Below, in pieces: positions 1 to 6,938 of a stretch of 41,468 bases of DNA. The notes beneath the pieces are model-generated. The model did no database searches and was not told the origin of the DNA. It was given only the letters and a program-made list of their open reading frames with translations. This DNA comes from Planotetraspora sp. A-T 1434 (GTDB lineage Bacteria; Actinomycetota; Actinomycetes; Streptosporangiales; Streptosporangiaceae): assembly GCF_025420585.1 (NCBI RefSeq), contig NZ_JAOEGB010000042.1, forward strand, positions 1 to 41,468, read 5' to 3'. A program made the translations under genes and the position numbers. Position 1 is the stretch's first letter. Each line of letters opens with the position of its first letter.

Positions 1-78
1 CACGACCTCGACACCACCCGGGTGGAACTCGCCACCAAACTGGTCGTCCGCGAAAGCACCGCCCCCGCCACGACCTAA
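1..78 (+). pseudogene. C-terminal end of a LacI-family regulator (cut by window edge)
   Basis: The first 25 codons read in frame to a TAA at 76-78 and give a tail with the segment VELATKLVVRESTAP. This resembles the usual C-terminus of actinobacterial LacI/GalR sugar-responsive repressors (…LxTxLVVRxSTAPP). The rest of the gene lies upstream of the window, so whether it is intact cannot be judged. Its stop overlaps an ATG (TAATG) that opens an unrelated permease fragment. That arrangement is more like a rearrangement junction than an operon, because LacI regulators are not normally coupled to FtsX-type permeases. The family call rests on a short tail. Confidence 0.5.
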
Positions 79-317
79 TGCAGCGCCGCGGAGATCGCCG
101 AGCTGCCCACGCTCTGGCTGCTGGGGGGTTCGCCGTCGGCCTGGTGGTCACGATGGTCGCGTCCTGGTTGCCGACCCGGCGTGTGGTCCGGGTGAGCCCG
201 CTGGCGGCGCTGCGCCCGGATGCCGCGGTCGACGTACACACGGCCACCGGCCTGGTGCGGCTGGCGCTCGCTGCGATCCTCCTGGTCACCGGGGTGGCCC
301 TGCTCGGGGTGACGTAA
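78..317 (+). pseudogene. FtsX/MacB-type ABC permease fragment
   Basis: A 79-codon frame contains a hydrophobic segment followed by WLPTRRVVRVSPLAALRPD, then a second hydrophobic segment (LALAAILLVTGVALLG). This is the signature of the internal part of FtsX-like permeases, where a helix is followed by a cytoplasmic xPxRRxxRVSPLxALR loop. Full-length actinobacterial members are about 800 aa with duplicated four-TM units. This piece has neither the start nor the remaining helices and stops right after the second helix. It is best read as a relic of a much larger gene, not a small gene. Confidence 0.6.
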
Positions 318-394
318 GGTGTCGGAGCCTGTCCATCGACAGATGATGGAGCAATCCTGAGAGCAGAAACCGGTCATCCGGCCTGAACACAGGC

Positions 395-540
395 TTGGCC
401 ACCTCGCTGCAAGACCGTCAGCTGATGTCGTAGCACCAGAATCTCGATCTCCTTGTCACGCTCGGTCATCGGCAATAGCCGTATAACGAGAAGGTGTTCG
501 TGACAGCGAGGTAGGCCAAGCGCAGCAGCACGATAGATCA
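395..540 (-). pseudogene. N-terminal fragment of an IS integrase/transposase
   Basis: On the minus strand the frame covering about 540 to 395 contains LLPMTERDKEIEILVLRHQL followed by TVLQR. This closely matches the N-terminal leader of actinobacterial DDE/rve-type integrases (…LRLLPMSDRDKDxEILALRHQLxVLxRQ). The catalytic rve core is missing and the frame is lost immediately afterwards. No terminal inverted repeats or target duplications were found around it. It is therefore a decayed remnant of an insertion element, and probably marks one of the events that scrambled the left end of the window. Confidence 0.6.
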
Positions 541-743
541 TCATGCCGTTCCTTGGGCTACCCCGCGCCGCCAGACTCGAAGCGCATAATCGCCCGTCGC
601 CTCCGTGACCCGCACGGAGGAATTTTCGGCACCCGCAGACCCTCACCAAGCCGAGCCCTAACCGGACATCACGTCACCATGCCGAGGCCCTGCTCGGACC
701 CGAGAGGCGTCCGCCCCCTTCAGCGTCCAGAAACAGCCCGGTT
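541..743. other. Non-coding stretch, nothing recognised
   Basis: Between the integrase remnant and the palindrome upstream of the GTPase gene I see no credible reading frame, RNA gene or repeat. The short frames here lack ribosome-binding sites and family signatures. Confidence 0.4.
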
Positions 744-763
744 ATGAGTAGGACCCTACTCAT
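744..763. promoter_or_regulatory. 20-bp perfect palindrome upstream of GTPase gene
   Basis: The sequence is ATGAGTAGG-AC-CCTACTCAT: two perfect 9-bp arms with a 2-bp centre. It lies about 110 bp before the GTG start of the GTPase gene at 872. Such a symmetric site is typical of a dimeric HTH repressor or activator operator. No regulator gene is adjacent, so the ligand protein is unknown. It has no T-tract, and the loop is too short for a terminator hairpin. Confidence 0.45.
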
Positions 764-871
764 GCGGTGCTTCCTCAACCGGAGAAGGATCCGGAAACGG
801 AAGAAATCTCGGCGATGCGCGGAAAGCGCTCGCCTCGGAACTGTGATACTCGCGCTTAAGGAGCCGTATCA

Positions 872-2164
872 GTGGCCACCGGGACGGCGACGACATGGTG
901 GATATCCCTCATACCGGTAACTGTGTTGACCATCCTCCTCACCCTGTTCGCCAGAAGAATTCGCAGAACACGGACCAGCCGACCGCTGGTCGTCCAAGAG
1001 ACAGCCCCGACGTTTCAAGTCGTGGCGCTGGGACTGCAAGGCTCAGGAAAGACGCTGCTGCTGGCCAGCATGTATCACCGGCTCAAGACGCCCGCAGGCC
1101 AGTGCTACTTCCTCACCGCCACCCACGACGACGTGCTGCAACTCAACCAGTGGTACATCCAGATGGCCGACACGGCGTCCTCCGGCGCCTGGCCCCGTGG
1201 CACGGCGAAGGGGGAGACGCGGCACTTCACCTTCACCGTGAAAACCCGCATCAACGGAACCCCGCACACCATCCTCCACCTGAAATACCTGGAGTACGCC
1301 GGAGAACTTCTCACTGAACTCCAGGACGCCGGCTCCACCAAGCAAAAAGAGCTCTTCGATCACATCGACACGGCCGACGCCCTCATCGGCGTCATCGACG
1401 GCTACCACATAAGGCAGCACCTGGACGGGCACCCCGAAGGACCGATCCATCTGGAGCGGACTCTCAACGCCCTGCTGCCGATCATGATCGAGGCATCGGC
1501 TCCCATCAGCTTCGTCATCACCAAATGGGACCTCCTCGTGGACCTCCACCCGGACGAAAGCACCCGCCTGAGCATCGTTCACAACGTGCTGACATCCAAT
1601 GATCACTTCAGGTCGCTGGTGAACCTTCACAGCGCCACCCGCGTGGTCCGCCTCATACCGGTGAGCGCTGTCGGCCCCGACTTCGCCAAGATCGACACCA
1701 CGGGAGAGATCGTCAAGAATTCCGATGGCACTGTCCACCCCACCAACGTGGACGTCCCCCTCTCGGCTGTCGTCCCCGACATGTTCGAGCAGGTCGAGAG
1801 CCGGCTCGACCGCGAAAGCATCACGGCCCTCAGGTCCGAGGTACGCCGGCGAACCCAGCAGAGCACGCTGGAGGCATTGGCCTCCCTGAGCACCTTCGCC
1901 GGCCAGATGGCCGGGCGCACCCTGCTTGCGGCCTTCGGCCCCTCAGCAGCGGTGGTCGGCGACTCCTTGCTCGGCTTCTTCCTCGATTCCCGGATGGACG
2001 CACCCAGCCAGGAACAGATGCGCCTCGACCAGGAGCTGAGCGAGGCCGAGCAGCGCATCGAACAATTCCGCCTCGCGCGCCGGCGTGTCCTCCACGACAT
2101 GCGTCGCAAGGTGGACAGTCTGGAAGGCCGCTTGCCGCACTCCCGCCTGTCCGACGGTCACTGA
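872..2164 (+). CDS. Membrane-anchored P-loop GTPase-like protein
   Basis: This 430-aa protein starts at GTG 872, eight bases after AAGGAG. Residues 9-27 form an N-terminal membrane helix followed by a basic stretch. A P-loop NTPase domain follows: Walker A GLQGSGKT (54-61), a DxxG-like region around EYAGE (141-145), VIDG (174-177), and TKWD (217-220) at the place of the NKxD guanine-specificity motif. The C-terminal 100 residues contain a small hydrophobic, glycine-rich patch and a heptad-like charged helix that may be a coiled coil. The layout resembles the GTPases found in actinobacterial NTP-dependent conflict (GTPase-centred immunity) gene sets. That link is inference from architecture. 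The gene at 2166 follows after one base, so the two are surely co-translated. Confidence 0.7.
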   Translation: MATGTATTWWISLIPVTVLTILLTLFARRIRRTRTSRPLVVQETAPTFQVVALGLQGSGKTLLLASMYHRLKTPAGQCYFLTATHDDVLQLNQWYIQMADTASSGAWPRGTAKGETRHFTFTVKTRINGTPHTILHLKYLEYAGELLTELQDAGSTKQKELFDHIDTADALIGVIDGYHIRQHLDGHPEGPIHLERTLNALLPIMIEASAPISFVITKWDLLVDLHPDESTRLSIVHNVLTSNDHFRSLVNLHSATRVVRLIPVSAVGPDFAKIDTTGEIVKNSDGTVHPTNVDVPLSAVVPDMFEQVESRLDRESITALRSEVRRRTQQSTLEALASLSTFAGQMAGRTLLAAFGPSAAVVGDSLLGFFLDSRMDAPSQEQMRLDQELSEAEQRIEQFRLARRRVLHDMRRKVDSLEGRLPHSRLSDGH

Positions 2165-2165
2165 C

Positions 2166-2951
2166 ATGAGCGATATTTCATCGGCGCGGGCATGGCCGTT
2201 CCTCGTCGCCCGCGGGCGGTACCGCGGATACCGCACGCTCCTAGCCCCCGATTTCCTCGTCGCCGAGCGCGACTACGGAATCCTGGACGACACGGTGGTG
2301 CCGAGCACCAACGAGGATCAAGCGAACGTCATCGGCGTGACCACCCGCGCCGGACGCCCGCTCACAGTCGTCCACGGCACCCACCTGGTCACCTCCGCCG
2401 ACATCGCGGAACCGGGAACCGAACCCGCCGACCACGCACCGCGTGACCAGCACAGCCGGCCCCTCCAACTCATCTACGGATTCGTCTGCGTCGACGGGCC
2501 GATCTCCGAACCCCACGACGACGACCTGCGCATCTGCCGCGACACAGCCCTCGCCACCTACCGTCGATTCCTCAAAGACGAGGACGCGTTCACAGTGGAA
2601 CCCGCGGGGAAGTTCCTGCTACGGTCGCCCGTCATCCGGCGGGCTTCTCCACCCCCGCGGCAACCCCCGCAACTATTCGCCGCGGTCGGCCACGACGGCC
2701 CCCGCCCGGTGCCCGCAGGCCTCGGGCGTCTCCTGCTGCTCACCGCCGCACTGGCGATCGTCGCGATCCTGGCAGTCGTGTGGCTCCTTCCCCCGAAGCC
2801 GCACACCGACTGCCCGTCCACCGCTGGGCCGGCGAGCCACACTCTGCGACACCAGCCACCCGGCTCGACAGCACCGACAACGACCTGCCGCCCCGCCCAG
2901 CAGAAGAAACCACCCTCAGGACAACCGATCCCGCTCAATCGAAATGGCTGA
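2166..2951 (+). CDS. GTPase-associated membrane protein of unknown family
   Basis: This 261-aa protein begins at ATG 2166, one base after the stop of the GTPase gene. A longer upstream frame exists but would overlap the GTPase gene by 80 bases, so the ATG is preferred. The N-terminal ~165 residues are soluble, acidic and lack a motif I recognise. A Pro-rich linker then leads to one strong transmembrane helix (LLLLTAALAIVAILAVVWLL, near 205-225) and a short Pro/Ser/Thr-rich, probably extracytoplasmic tail. Tight coupling with a membrane GTPase suggests a partner or adaptor that keeps the pair together at the membrane. No function can be assigned from sequence. Confidence 0.65.
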   Translation: MSDISSARAWPFLVARGRYRGYRTLLAPDFLVAERDYGILDDTVVPSTNEDQANVIGVTTRAGRPLTVVHGTHLVTSADIAEPGTEPADHAPRDQHSRPLQLIYGFVCVDGPISEPHDDDLRICRDTALATYRRFLKDEDAFTVEPAGKFLLRSPVIRRASPPPRQPPQLFAAVGHDGPRPVPAGLGRLLLLTAALAIVAILAVVWLLPPKPHTDCPSTAGPASHTLRHQPPGSTAPTTTCRPAQQKKPPSGQPIPLNRNG

Positions 2952-2986
2952 GAATCTCTCCCAAGAAAGCCGCACGGTCGCAGCGT

Positions 2987-3067
2987 GGAGCGCTGCCAGG
3001 TATTGGCAACAGTCCGTATCGAAAGGTGCAGGCGGTCGGCGATTTGCCGGTTGGTCAGCCCCAGCGA
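2987..3067 (-). pseudogene. LuxR-type helix-turn-helix remnant
   Basis: On the minus strand residues encoded by 3067 to 2987 read SLGLTNRQIADRLHLSIRTV followed by ANTWQR. This matches the GLSNRQIAxRLxLSxRTVExH recognition helices of LuxR/GerE domains. The surrounding frame has no receiver, ATPase or other N-terminal domain, and the downstream sequence runs into the antisense of the GTPase partner gene. This is the stump of a deleted regulator. Confidence 0.55.
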
Positions 3068-3219
3068 CCAGGGCTGCATCTCCCGCTGGCCGCGACGGCT
3101 TCCGAGACGAGCAGGCTCAGCCGAAAGCGCAGTCCGACATCCAGGAGCGCCAAGAGGACTCCCGGGGTAAGCCCGCCGTGCCGTCAAGGGCGGCGCTTCG
3201 CGGCCCTACGCCCGCAGAC

Positions 3220-3423
3220 TGTCCGGAGCACGGCCGGGTTCGACCAGGCCCGCGCTCCGCCAAGGACCTCCAGCGTGGGTGCTTCGAGCCGACCTACCGG
3301 GAGTGCCATGCCGCGGTGCACCGCGCGGTCATCTGGGAGGGCACTCCACTCGACCCGCGCAACGCCTACGCCACGACCAAGCTCGCCCAGGAGCATCTGG
3401 CGGCCAGTGCCAACGCGCCGCAT
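3220..3423 (+). pseudogene. Fragment of NAD-dependent sugar epimerase, partial copy of the gene at 8635-9621
   Basis: The plus frame reads CPEHGRVRPGPR…RGCFEP…GTPLDPRNAYATTKLAQEHL. The intact epimerase in this window (8635-9621) has CTEHGEVRPGAR…RGYFEP…DAPLDPRNAYATTKLAQEHL at the same relative spacing. The two are also nearly identical at DNA level across about 45 bases covering the NAYATTKLAQEHL codons. The fragment includes the SDR active-site YxxxK region (YATTK) but has no Rossmann start and no C-terminal half. It is a relic of a second copy, or of a duplication followed by deletion. Confidence 0.75.
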
Positions 3424-3479
3424 GCGGGACCGTCAGGCACTGAGGAGGGGCCTCCACGCATGTGGGCGGGCGTCGAACG

Positions 3480-3890
3480 CTACTTGCGCCGCTCCACAGG
3501 ACCTTTCACGCGGAGGGCCAGCACGACGGTAGATATCGCGGCGATCACGAGGAGGACCAGCACGAGGTTGAGCGGATAGTTGAGTGGCAACTGTGAGAGG
3601 TTGTCCGGCCGCTTGCCGAAGCCGAGGACCAACGGCAACGCCACCACAGTGACCGCACCCATGATGATCAGCGTGGTTGCCAGACAGGAGCGGTACGGCT
3701 CTACTGTACGTCTCATGAGCAGGCCGACGGCCATGACCACCGGCACCAGGAGGAAGTCGTGTGCGACCGCGACGCCCGCGAACCACAGGGCCCAGCCGAA
3801 CGGGCCGACGGACGCCGTGGTCAGGATGCCGTACCCGCCGATGGCGACCAGGCCGGTGCCGACGGCGTAGACGACGAGGCGTGCCTTCAT
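3480..3890 (-). CDS. Small four-helix membrane protein
   Basis: This 136-aa protein starts at ATG 3890, overlapping the TGA of the upstream molybdo-enzyme gene as ATGA. It is the last gene of the minus-strand operon. Four hydrophobic helices can be placed, roughly at residues 5-26, 33-60, 72-95 and 112-130, with short polar connections. No catalytic or metal-binding motif is apparent. Coupling to the cytochrome b561/sulfite-oxidase-like gene suggests an accessory membrane subunit or an unrelated housekeeping membrane protein. The function is unknown. Confidence 0.65.
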   Translation of the reverse strand: MKARLVVYAVGTGLVAIGGYGILTTASVGPFGWALWFAGVAVAHDFLLVPVVMAVGLLMRRTVEPYRSCLATTLIIMGAVTVVALPLVLGFGKRPDNLSQLPLNYPLNLVLVLLVIAAISTVVLALRVKGPVERRK

Positions 3891-5005
3891 AGGACCACCA
3901 CCCGCGTGACCCATTTGGTCTGCAGAACCCCCGGCCGATTGGGGGCGATCAGCCGGCACGGGTATCCGTGGTCGAGGTGCAGGGTCTCACCGTTGAGGCG
4001 GAGGGCGAGGAGGGTGAGAGGGTCCTGCCAATGGGGTGGACCAACCATCGAGGTTCCGTAGCCTCCGCGGGTCTGCAGGGATTCGACCCTGAGGCGTGCG
4101 TCGTCGTCGGCCCCGGCCAACTGGAGCAGGTCATGAAGCCGGACGCCGGTCCAGGTGGCGTCCGCGCTCCATCCCTCCACGCAGGTGATCGGCAGCGCCG
4201 AGGTGTGTTGGGACAGGGCCGCGAGGTCGGTCAGGGACAGCGCCAGCGGGCGGCGGACGGCCCCGGAGACCGTCAGGCGGTAGTCGGCGGGCAAGATCAC
4301 ACGGGCTGCCCTGGCGCTCCTGTTGACCGGCAGACGCTGCGGCCCCACCCGGGGCCGACGAGGCGCCAGCACTGCCAGGGAGGCAAGCGGCGCGTAGGTT
4401 TCGCCGACCGTGGTGAGCGCGACGACCCCGGAGGCCGCCGCCACAGCGGTGAGGAATCCGCGCCGCGAGGGCCCGCTCTGCGACGCATCGTGGGCGGTAG
4501 GGGGATCGAGCGCCCGGCGGACCTTGGCCCATTCGTTGGCCACATGCACCAGCAGGGCGCCGTAGACGATGTAGGCGGTCGAGTAGTGCGCCGCGGTGAA
4601 GAAGAACGGGAACGGATACCAGTACGAGATGTTGAACAGCCCTGTCACCAACTGGAACAGCGAACCGGCGACGAGCAGGAAGACGAAGCCTCGTTCCAGC
4701 GCGTGGGCGGCGGAGCGGACCACGGGGCGCTGCCACAGCTTCGGGTAGACCGTCCACATCTTGGCCAGCAGCAGTGGGAGCGTGGCCAGCCCGCCGATCA
4801 CGTGCAGACCCTGGGTGAAGCGGTAGAGGTTGACGGGCTGGGACGGCCACAGCATCCAGTCCGGTGGAGCCTGGAGAAAGTGGCTGATCAGGCCGGTGAT
4901 GAACGTCACGGTGAAGCTGACGCCCAGCCAGATGCCGAGCCAGGAGGCGGTCCGCTCGTCGTGGAGCCGGCTGGTGAAGTTCATCGGTGTAATGCGGCGA
5001 ACCAT
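3887..5005 (-). CDS. Cytochrome b561-like / sulfite-oxidase-type molybdopterin oxidoreductase fusion
   Basis: This is a 372-aa membrane enzyme. Residues 1-165 hold four or five hydrophobic helices with His68, His140 and His154 as possible haem ligands, like a b561/ferric-reductase-type electron-transfer module. Residues 180-195 read SRRGFLTAVAAASGVV, an internal twin-arginine-like segment and helix. Residues 230-372 match the molybdopterin domain of sulfite-oxidase/YedY-like enzymes, with CVEGWSADATW placing the Mo-coordinating Cys at 275. I chose ATG 5005 because GGAGG precedes it by seven bases. ATG 4984 (MNFTS…), which overlaps the upstream TGA as ATGA, is the alternative. It probably passes electrons between quinone and an extracytoplasmic molybdo-enzyme domain. 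The substrate is unknown. Confidence 0.8.
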   Translation of the reverse strand: MVRRITPMNFTSRLHDERTASWLGIWLGVSFTVTFITGLISHFLQAPPDWMLWPSQPVNLYRFTQGLHVIGGLATLPLLLAKMWTVYPKLWQRPVVRSAAHALERGFVFLLVAGSLFQLVTGLFNISYWYPFPFFFTAAHYSTAYIVYGALLVHVANEWAKVRRALDPPTAHDASQSGPSRRGFLTAVAAASGVVALTTVGETYAPLASLAVLAPRRPRVGPQRLPVNRSARAARVILPADYRLTVSGAVRRPLALSLTDLAALSQHTSALPITCVEGWSADATWTGVRLHDLLQLAGADDDARLRVESLQTRGGYGTSMVGPPHWQDPLTLLALRLNGETLHLDHGYPCRLIAPNRPGVLQTKWVTRVVVL

Positions 5006-5598
5006 CTCGTCGCCTCCGTCCACAGCTCGGCTACTTTAAGGCCGCCTGCCCGGGCTGGTCGCCCGATGTGGTCCACGCCGAGGTGGGCCCAGGGGAACCA
5101 GGCCCCGAGCTCGTCGCCGTGGCGCAGCCGTACGCGCTCACGCCGGAGGGGAACACCGGGTCGGTCCAGCTCAATCAGCGCCAGGCCGTCCGGCGCGAGC
5201 AACTCGCCGACGCGCCGTAGCAGGGCGACGGGATCACCGCCGATGCCGATGTTGCCGTCCGCCAGGAGTACGCGGCTCCACCGTCCGGCGCCCGGCACAT
5301 GATCGAAGACGTCGCGGAGTAGGGCGCTGGCACCGGCGTCGCGGGTCAGCTCGACCGCGTAGGGATTGATGTCGATTCCCAGGGCGGGCAGGCCGCGCCG
5401 GGCCAGGGCGGCGGTGAGGCGGCCCGGCCCGGATCCGACGTCCAGAGTGGCGCCGGAGCACCGCCGCAGCAGCGATTCGTCTCCCGGCAGGAGTTGCAAC
5501 CATCGGCGTGCGAGCAGGGGGACCCTGCGGCCATCGCGGTACTCGACCTCGGGATCGGCCTGCCCGGCGAGCGCCTGCGCGTACAGCTCCCCGATCAC
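4981..5598 (-). CDS. Class I SAM-dependent methyltransferase
   Basis: This 205-aa protein starts at GTG 5598, overlapping the upstream TGA as GTGA and preceded by a G-rich Shine-Dalgarno. The SAM-binding motif I LDVGSGPG lies at about residues 52-59, followed by an acidic motif II (LGIDIN) and a LLADGNIGIG segment in place of motif IV. The length and single Rossmann domain fit small-molecule methyltransferases. It sits between a DUF2064 nucleotide/phosphosugar-transferase-like gene and the molybdo-enzyme in a five-gene coupled operon, so its substrate is probably made by, or shared with, these neighbours. The acceptor cannot be deduced. Confidence 0.8.
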   Translation of the reverse strand: MIGELYAQALAGQADPEVEYRDGRRVPLLARRWLQLLPGDESLLRRCSGATLDVGSGPGRLTAALARRGLPALGIDINPYAVELTRDAGASALLRDVFDHVPGAGRWSRVLLADGNIGIGGDPVALLRRVGELLAPDGLALIELDRPGVPLRRERVRLRHGDELGAWFPWAHLGVDHIGRPARAGGLKVAELWTEATRWFAALHR

Positions 5599-6245
5599 GC
5601 CGCCCCCTCGGCGGTTGGCGGCGCGTGACATGCGAGGGCGGCCGCGAACCGGCTCCCGGGCGTCTGGCGGGCGACCTCATCGATGTCGGCGGCCGTGTCC
5701 ACATCGGTGAGCTCTGGTAACAGCTGGACGGACAGTCCCGCGCGCCTGATCCGCAGGAGCTGCACGTGCCCGGTGTCGGCGCGGGACATCGGAACCCCCC
5801 GCACGAGGTCCTGGTCAGGCCGCCGCAGGCCAAGTAGCCAGAAACCGCCGTCCCGGGCGGGACCGAGGGCCGCGTCATGAGACCCGAGGGCGTGTAGGGC
5901 TCTCCCCAGCAGTAGGGGGGTCACCTGCGGGGTGTCCATTCCGATCAGGACGATCGGACAGGCCAGGGTCGCGTGCGCGTCGGCGAACGCGGCGGCGATC
6001 CGCTCGTCGAGGCCGTCACCGCGTTGCGGCAGCACGGTGAAACCCGGAGGCAGCCACGGGCCCGGTTCACCGGCCAGGCAGAGCACCCGTCGGATGGCAG
6101 GTGTGGCCGCGACCGCGTGAAGGGTGTCCTCCAGGGCCGCCTGCGCCAACGCGGCCGCCGCCTGAGGAGTGTAGGGCGGGGTCAGCCGCGTCTTCACCCG
6201 ACCCGGCAGGGGCTCCTTCGCGATCACGACGATCTGCCCCTTCAT
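5595..6245 (-). CDS. DUF2064/TIGR04282-type glycosyltransferase-like protein
   Basis: This 216-aa protein starts at ATG 6245, overlapping the upstream GT2 stop as ATGA. The N-terminus VIAKEPLPGRVKTRL and the internal LIGMDTPQVTPLLLGRAL and GPARDGGFWLLGL segments are hallmarks of the DUF2064 family. That family has a GT-A/nucleotidyltransferase-like fold related to the CofC/FbiD-type enzymes and includes the arsenosugar-associated TIGR04282 group. It probably transfers or activates a sugar- or phospho-compound. Its pairing with a GT2 enzyme and a methyltransferase is a conserved-looking association that I have seen in actinobacteria, but the pathway is not defined. Confidence 0.8.
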   Translation of the reverse strand: MKGQIVVIAKEPLPGRVKTRLTPPYTPQAAAALAQAALEDTLHAVAATPAIRRVLCLAGEPGPWLPPGFTVLPQRGDGLDERIAAAFADAHATLACPIVLIGMDTPQVTPLLLGRALHALGSHDAALGPARDGGFWLLGLRRPDQDLVRGVPMSRADTGHVQLLRIRRAGLSVQLLPELTDVDTAADIDEVARQTPGSRFAAALACHAPPTAEGAA

Positions 6246-6892
6246 GACGCGAGCACCCGCCGCATGTCGTTGACCGTGCGCAGCGTGCCACGGACTGTGC
6301 CGGTGACCTTCGACCTCCCCGCCCGCGGGTGGTACGGGATGCCTGCCTCTCCAATCCGCCAGCCCGCCTCGGCGGCCCGCACCACCATCTCCAGGGGATA
6401 GCCGAACCGCCGATCGGTCAGATCGAGTGCGAGCAAATCGGCACGGCGTGCGCAGCGCATGGGCCCCAGATCACGCAGGGCCGTGCCGGCGCGGCGCCGA
6501 AGGGCCGATGCCAGGACGGCGTTGCCGAGCCGGGCGTGCAGGGGCCAGGCACCGTGGCGCGTGGGTTCACGCCGCCCCAGCATGAGATCCATGGATCCGG
6601 CCGCGACGGGCTCGGAGACGGCCGGCAGATCTCTCGGATCGAGGGACGCGTCCGCGTCCATCACGCAGACCATCGCGCTGGTCGCCGCGAGCAGCCCCGC
6701 ATGGCAGGCCGCTCCGAACCCGCGCTGGGGCACCCGGACCACGGATGCGCCGTGTTCGGCGGCGATTTCGGCGGAGCCGTCCGTGGATCCGTTGTCGGCC
6801 ACGATCGCGCGATAACCGTAGGGCATGCGCGACAGCACCCAGGGGAGCGCCGCCGCCTCGTCCAGGCACGGGAGCACCACGTCGATGGTCAT
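6242..6892 (-). CDS. Family 2 glycosyltransferase
   Basis: This 216-aa protein is the first gene of the minus-strand operon. The start is taken at ATG 6892 (MTIDVVLPCLDE) because it fits the GT2 beginning; an 11-residue longer frame exists. The GT2 signature is clear: VVLPCLDEAAALPWVL, then ADNGSTDGS for nucleotide binding, and MDADASLDP providing the DxD metal site. It is short and has no C-terminal membrane helices, as in dolichyl-phosphate-mannose-synthase-like soluble members. It may glycosylate a polyprenyl phosphate, feeding the divergent polytopic membrane protein at 6939. That is inference from gene order. Confidence 0.85.
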   Translation of the reverse strand: MTIDVVLPCLDEAAALPWVLSRMPYGYRAIVADNGSTDGSAEIAAEHGASVVRVPQRGFGAACHAGLLAATSAMVCVMDADASLDPRDLPAVSEPVAAGSMDLMLGRREPTRHGAWPLHARLGNAVLASALRRRAGTALRDLGPMRCARRADLLALDLTDRRFGYPLEMVVRAAEAGWRIGEAGIPYHPRAGRSKVTGTVRGTLRTVNDMRRVLAS

Positions 6893-6938
6893 GATCGCGA
6901 CGCTACAGCGAGTAGTCATGATCAACCCTTACGGAGCG

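Noticed and set aside
2443-3579. 378-codon plus-strand open frame
   Set aside because: It runs antisense-like through the GTPase partner gene and combines junk with the epimerase remnant. There is no start signal and no single family, so it is an open frame by GC bias only.
3968-5302. 444-codon plus-strand frame opposite the molybdo-enzyme
   Set aside because: It mirrors the real minus-strand gene with its conserved motifs, and its composition (Arg/Gly/Glu-rich) is typical of an antisense shadow.
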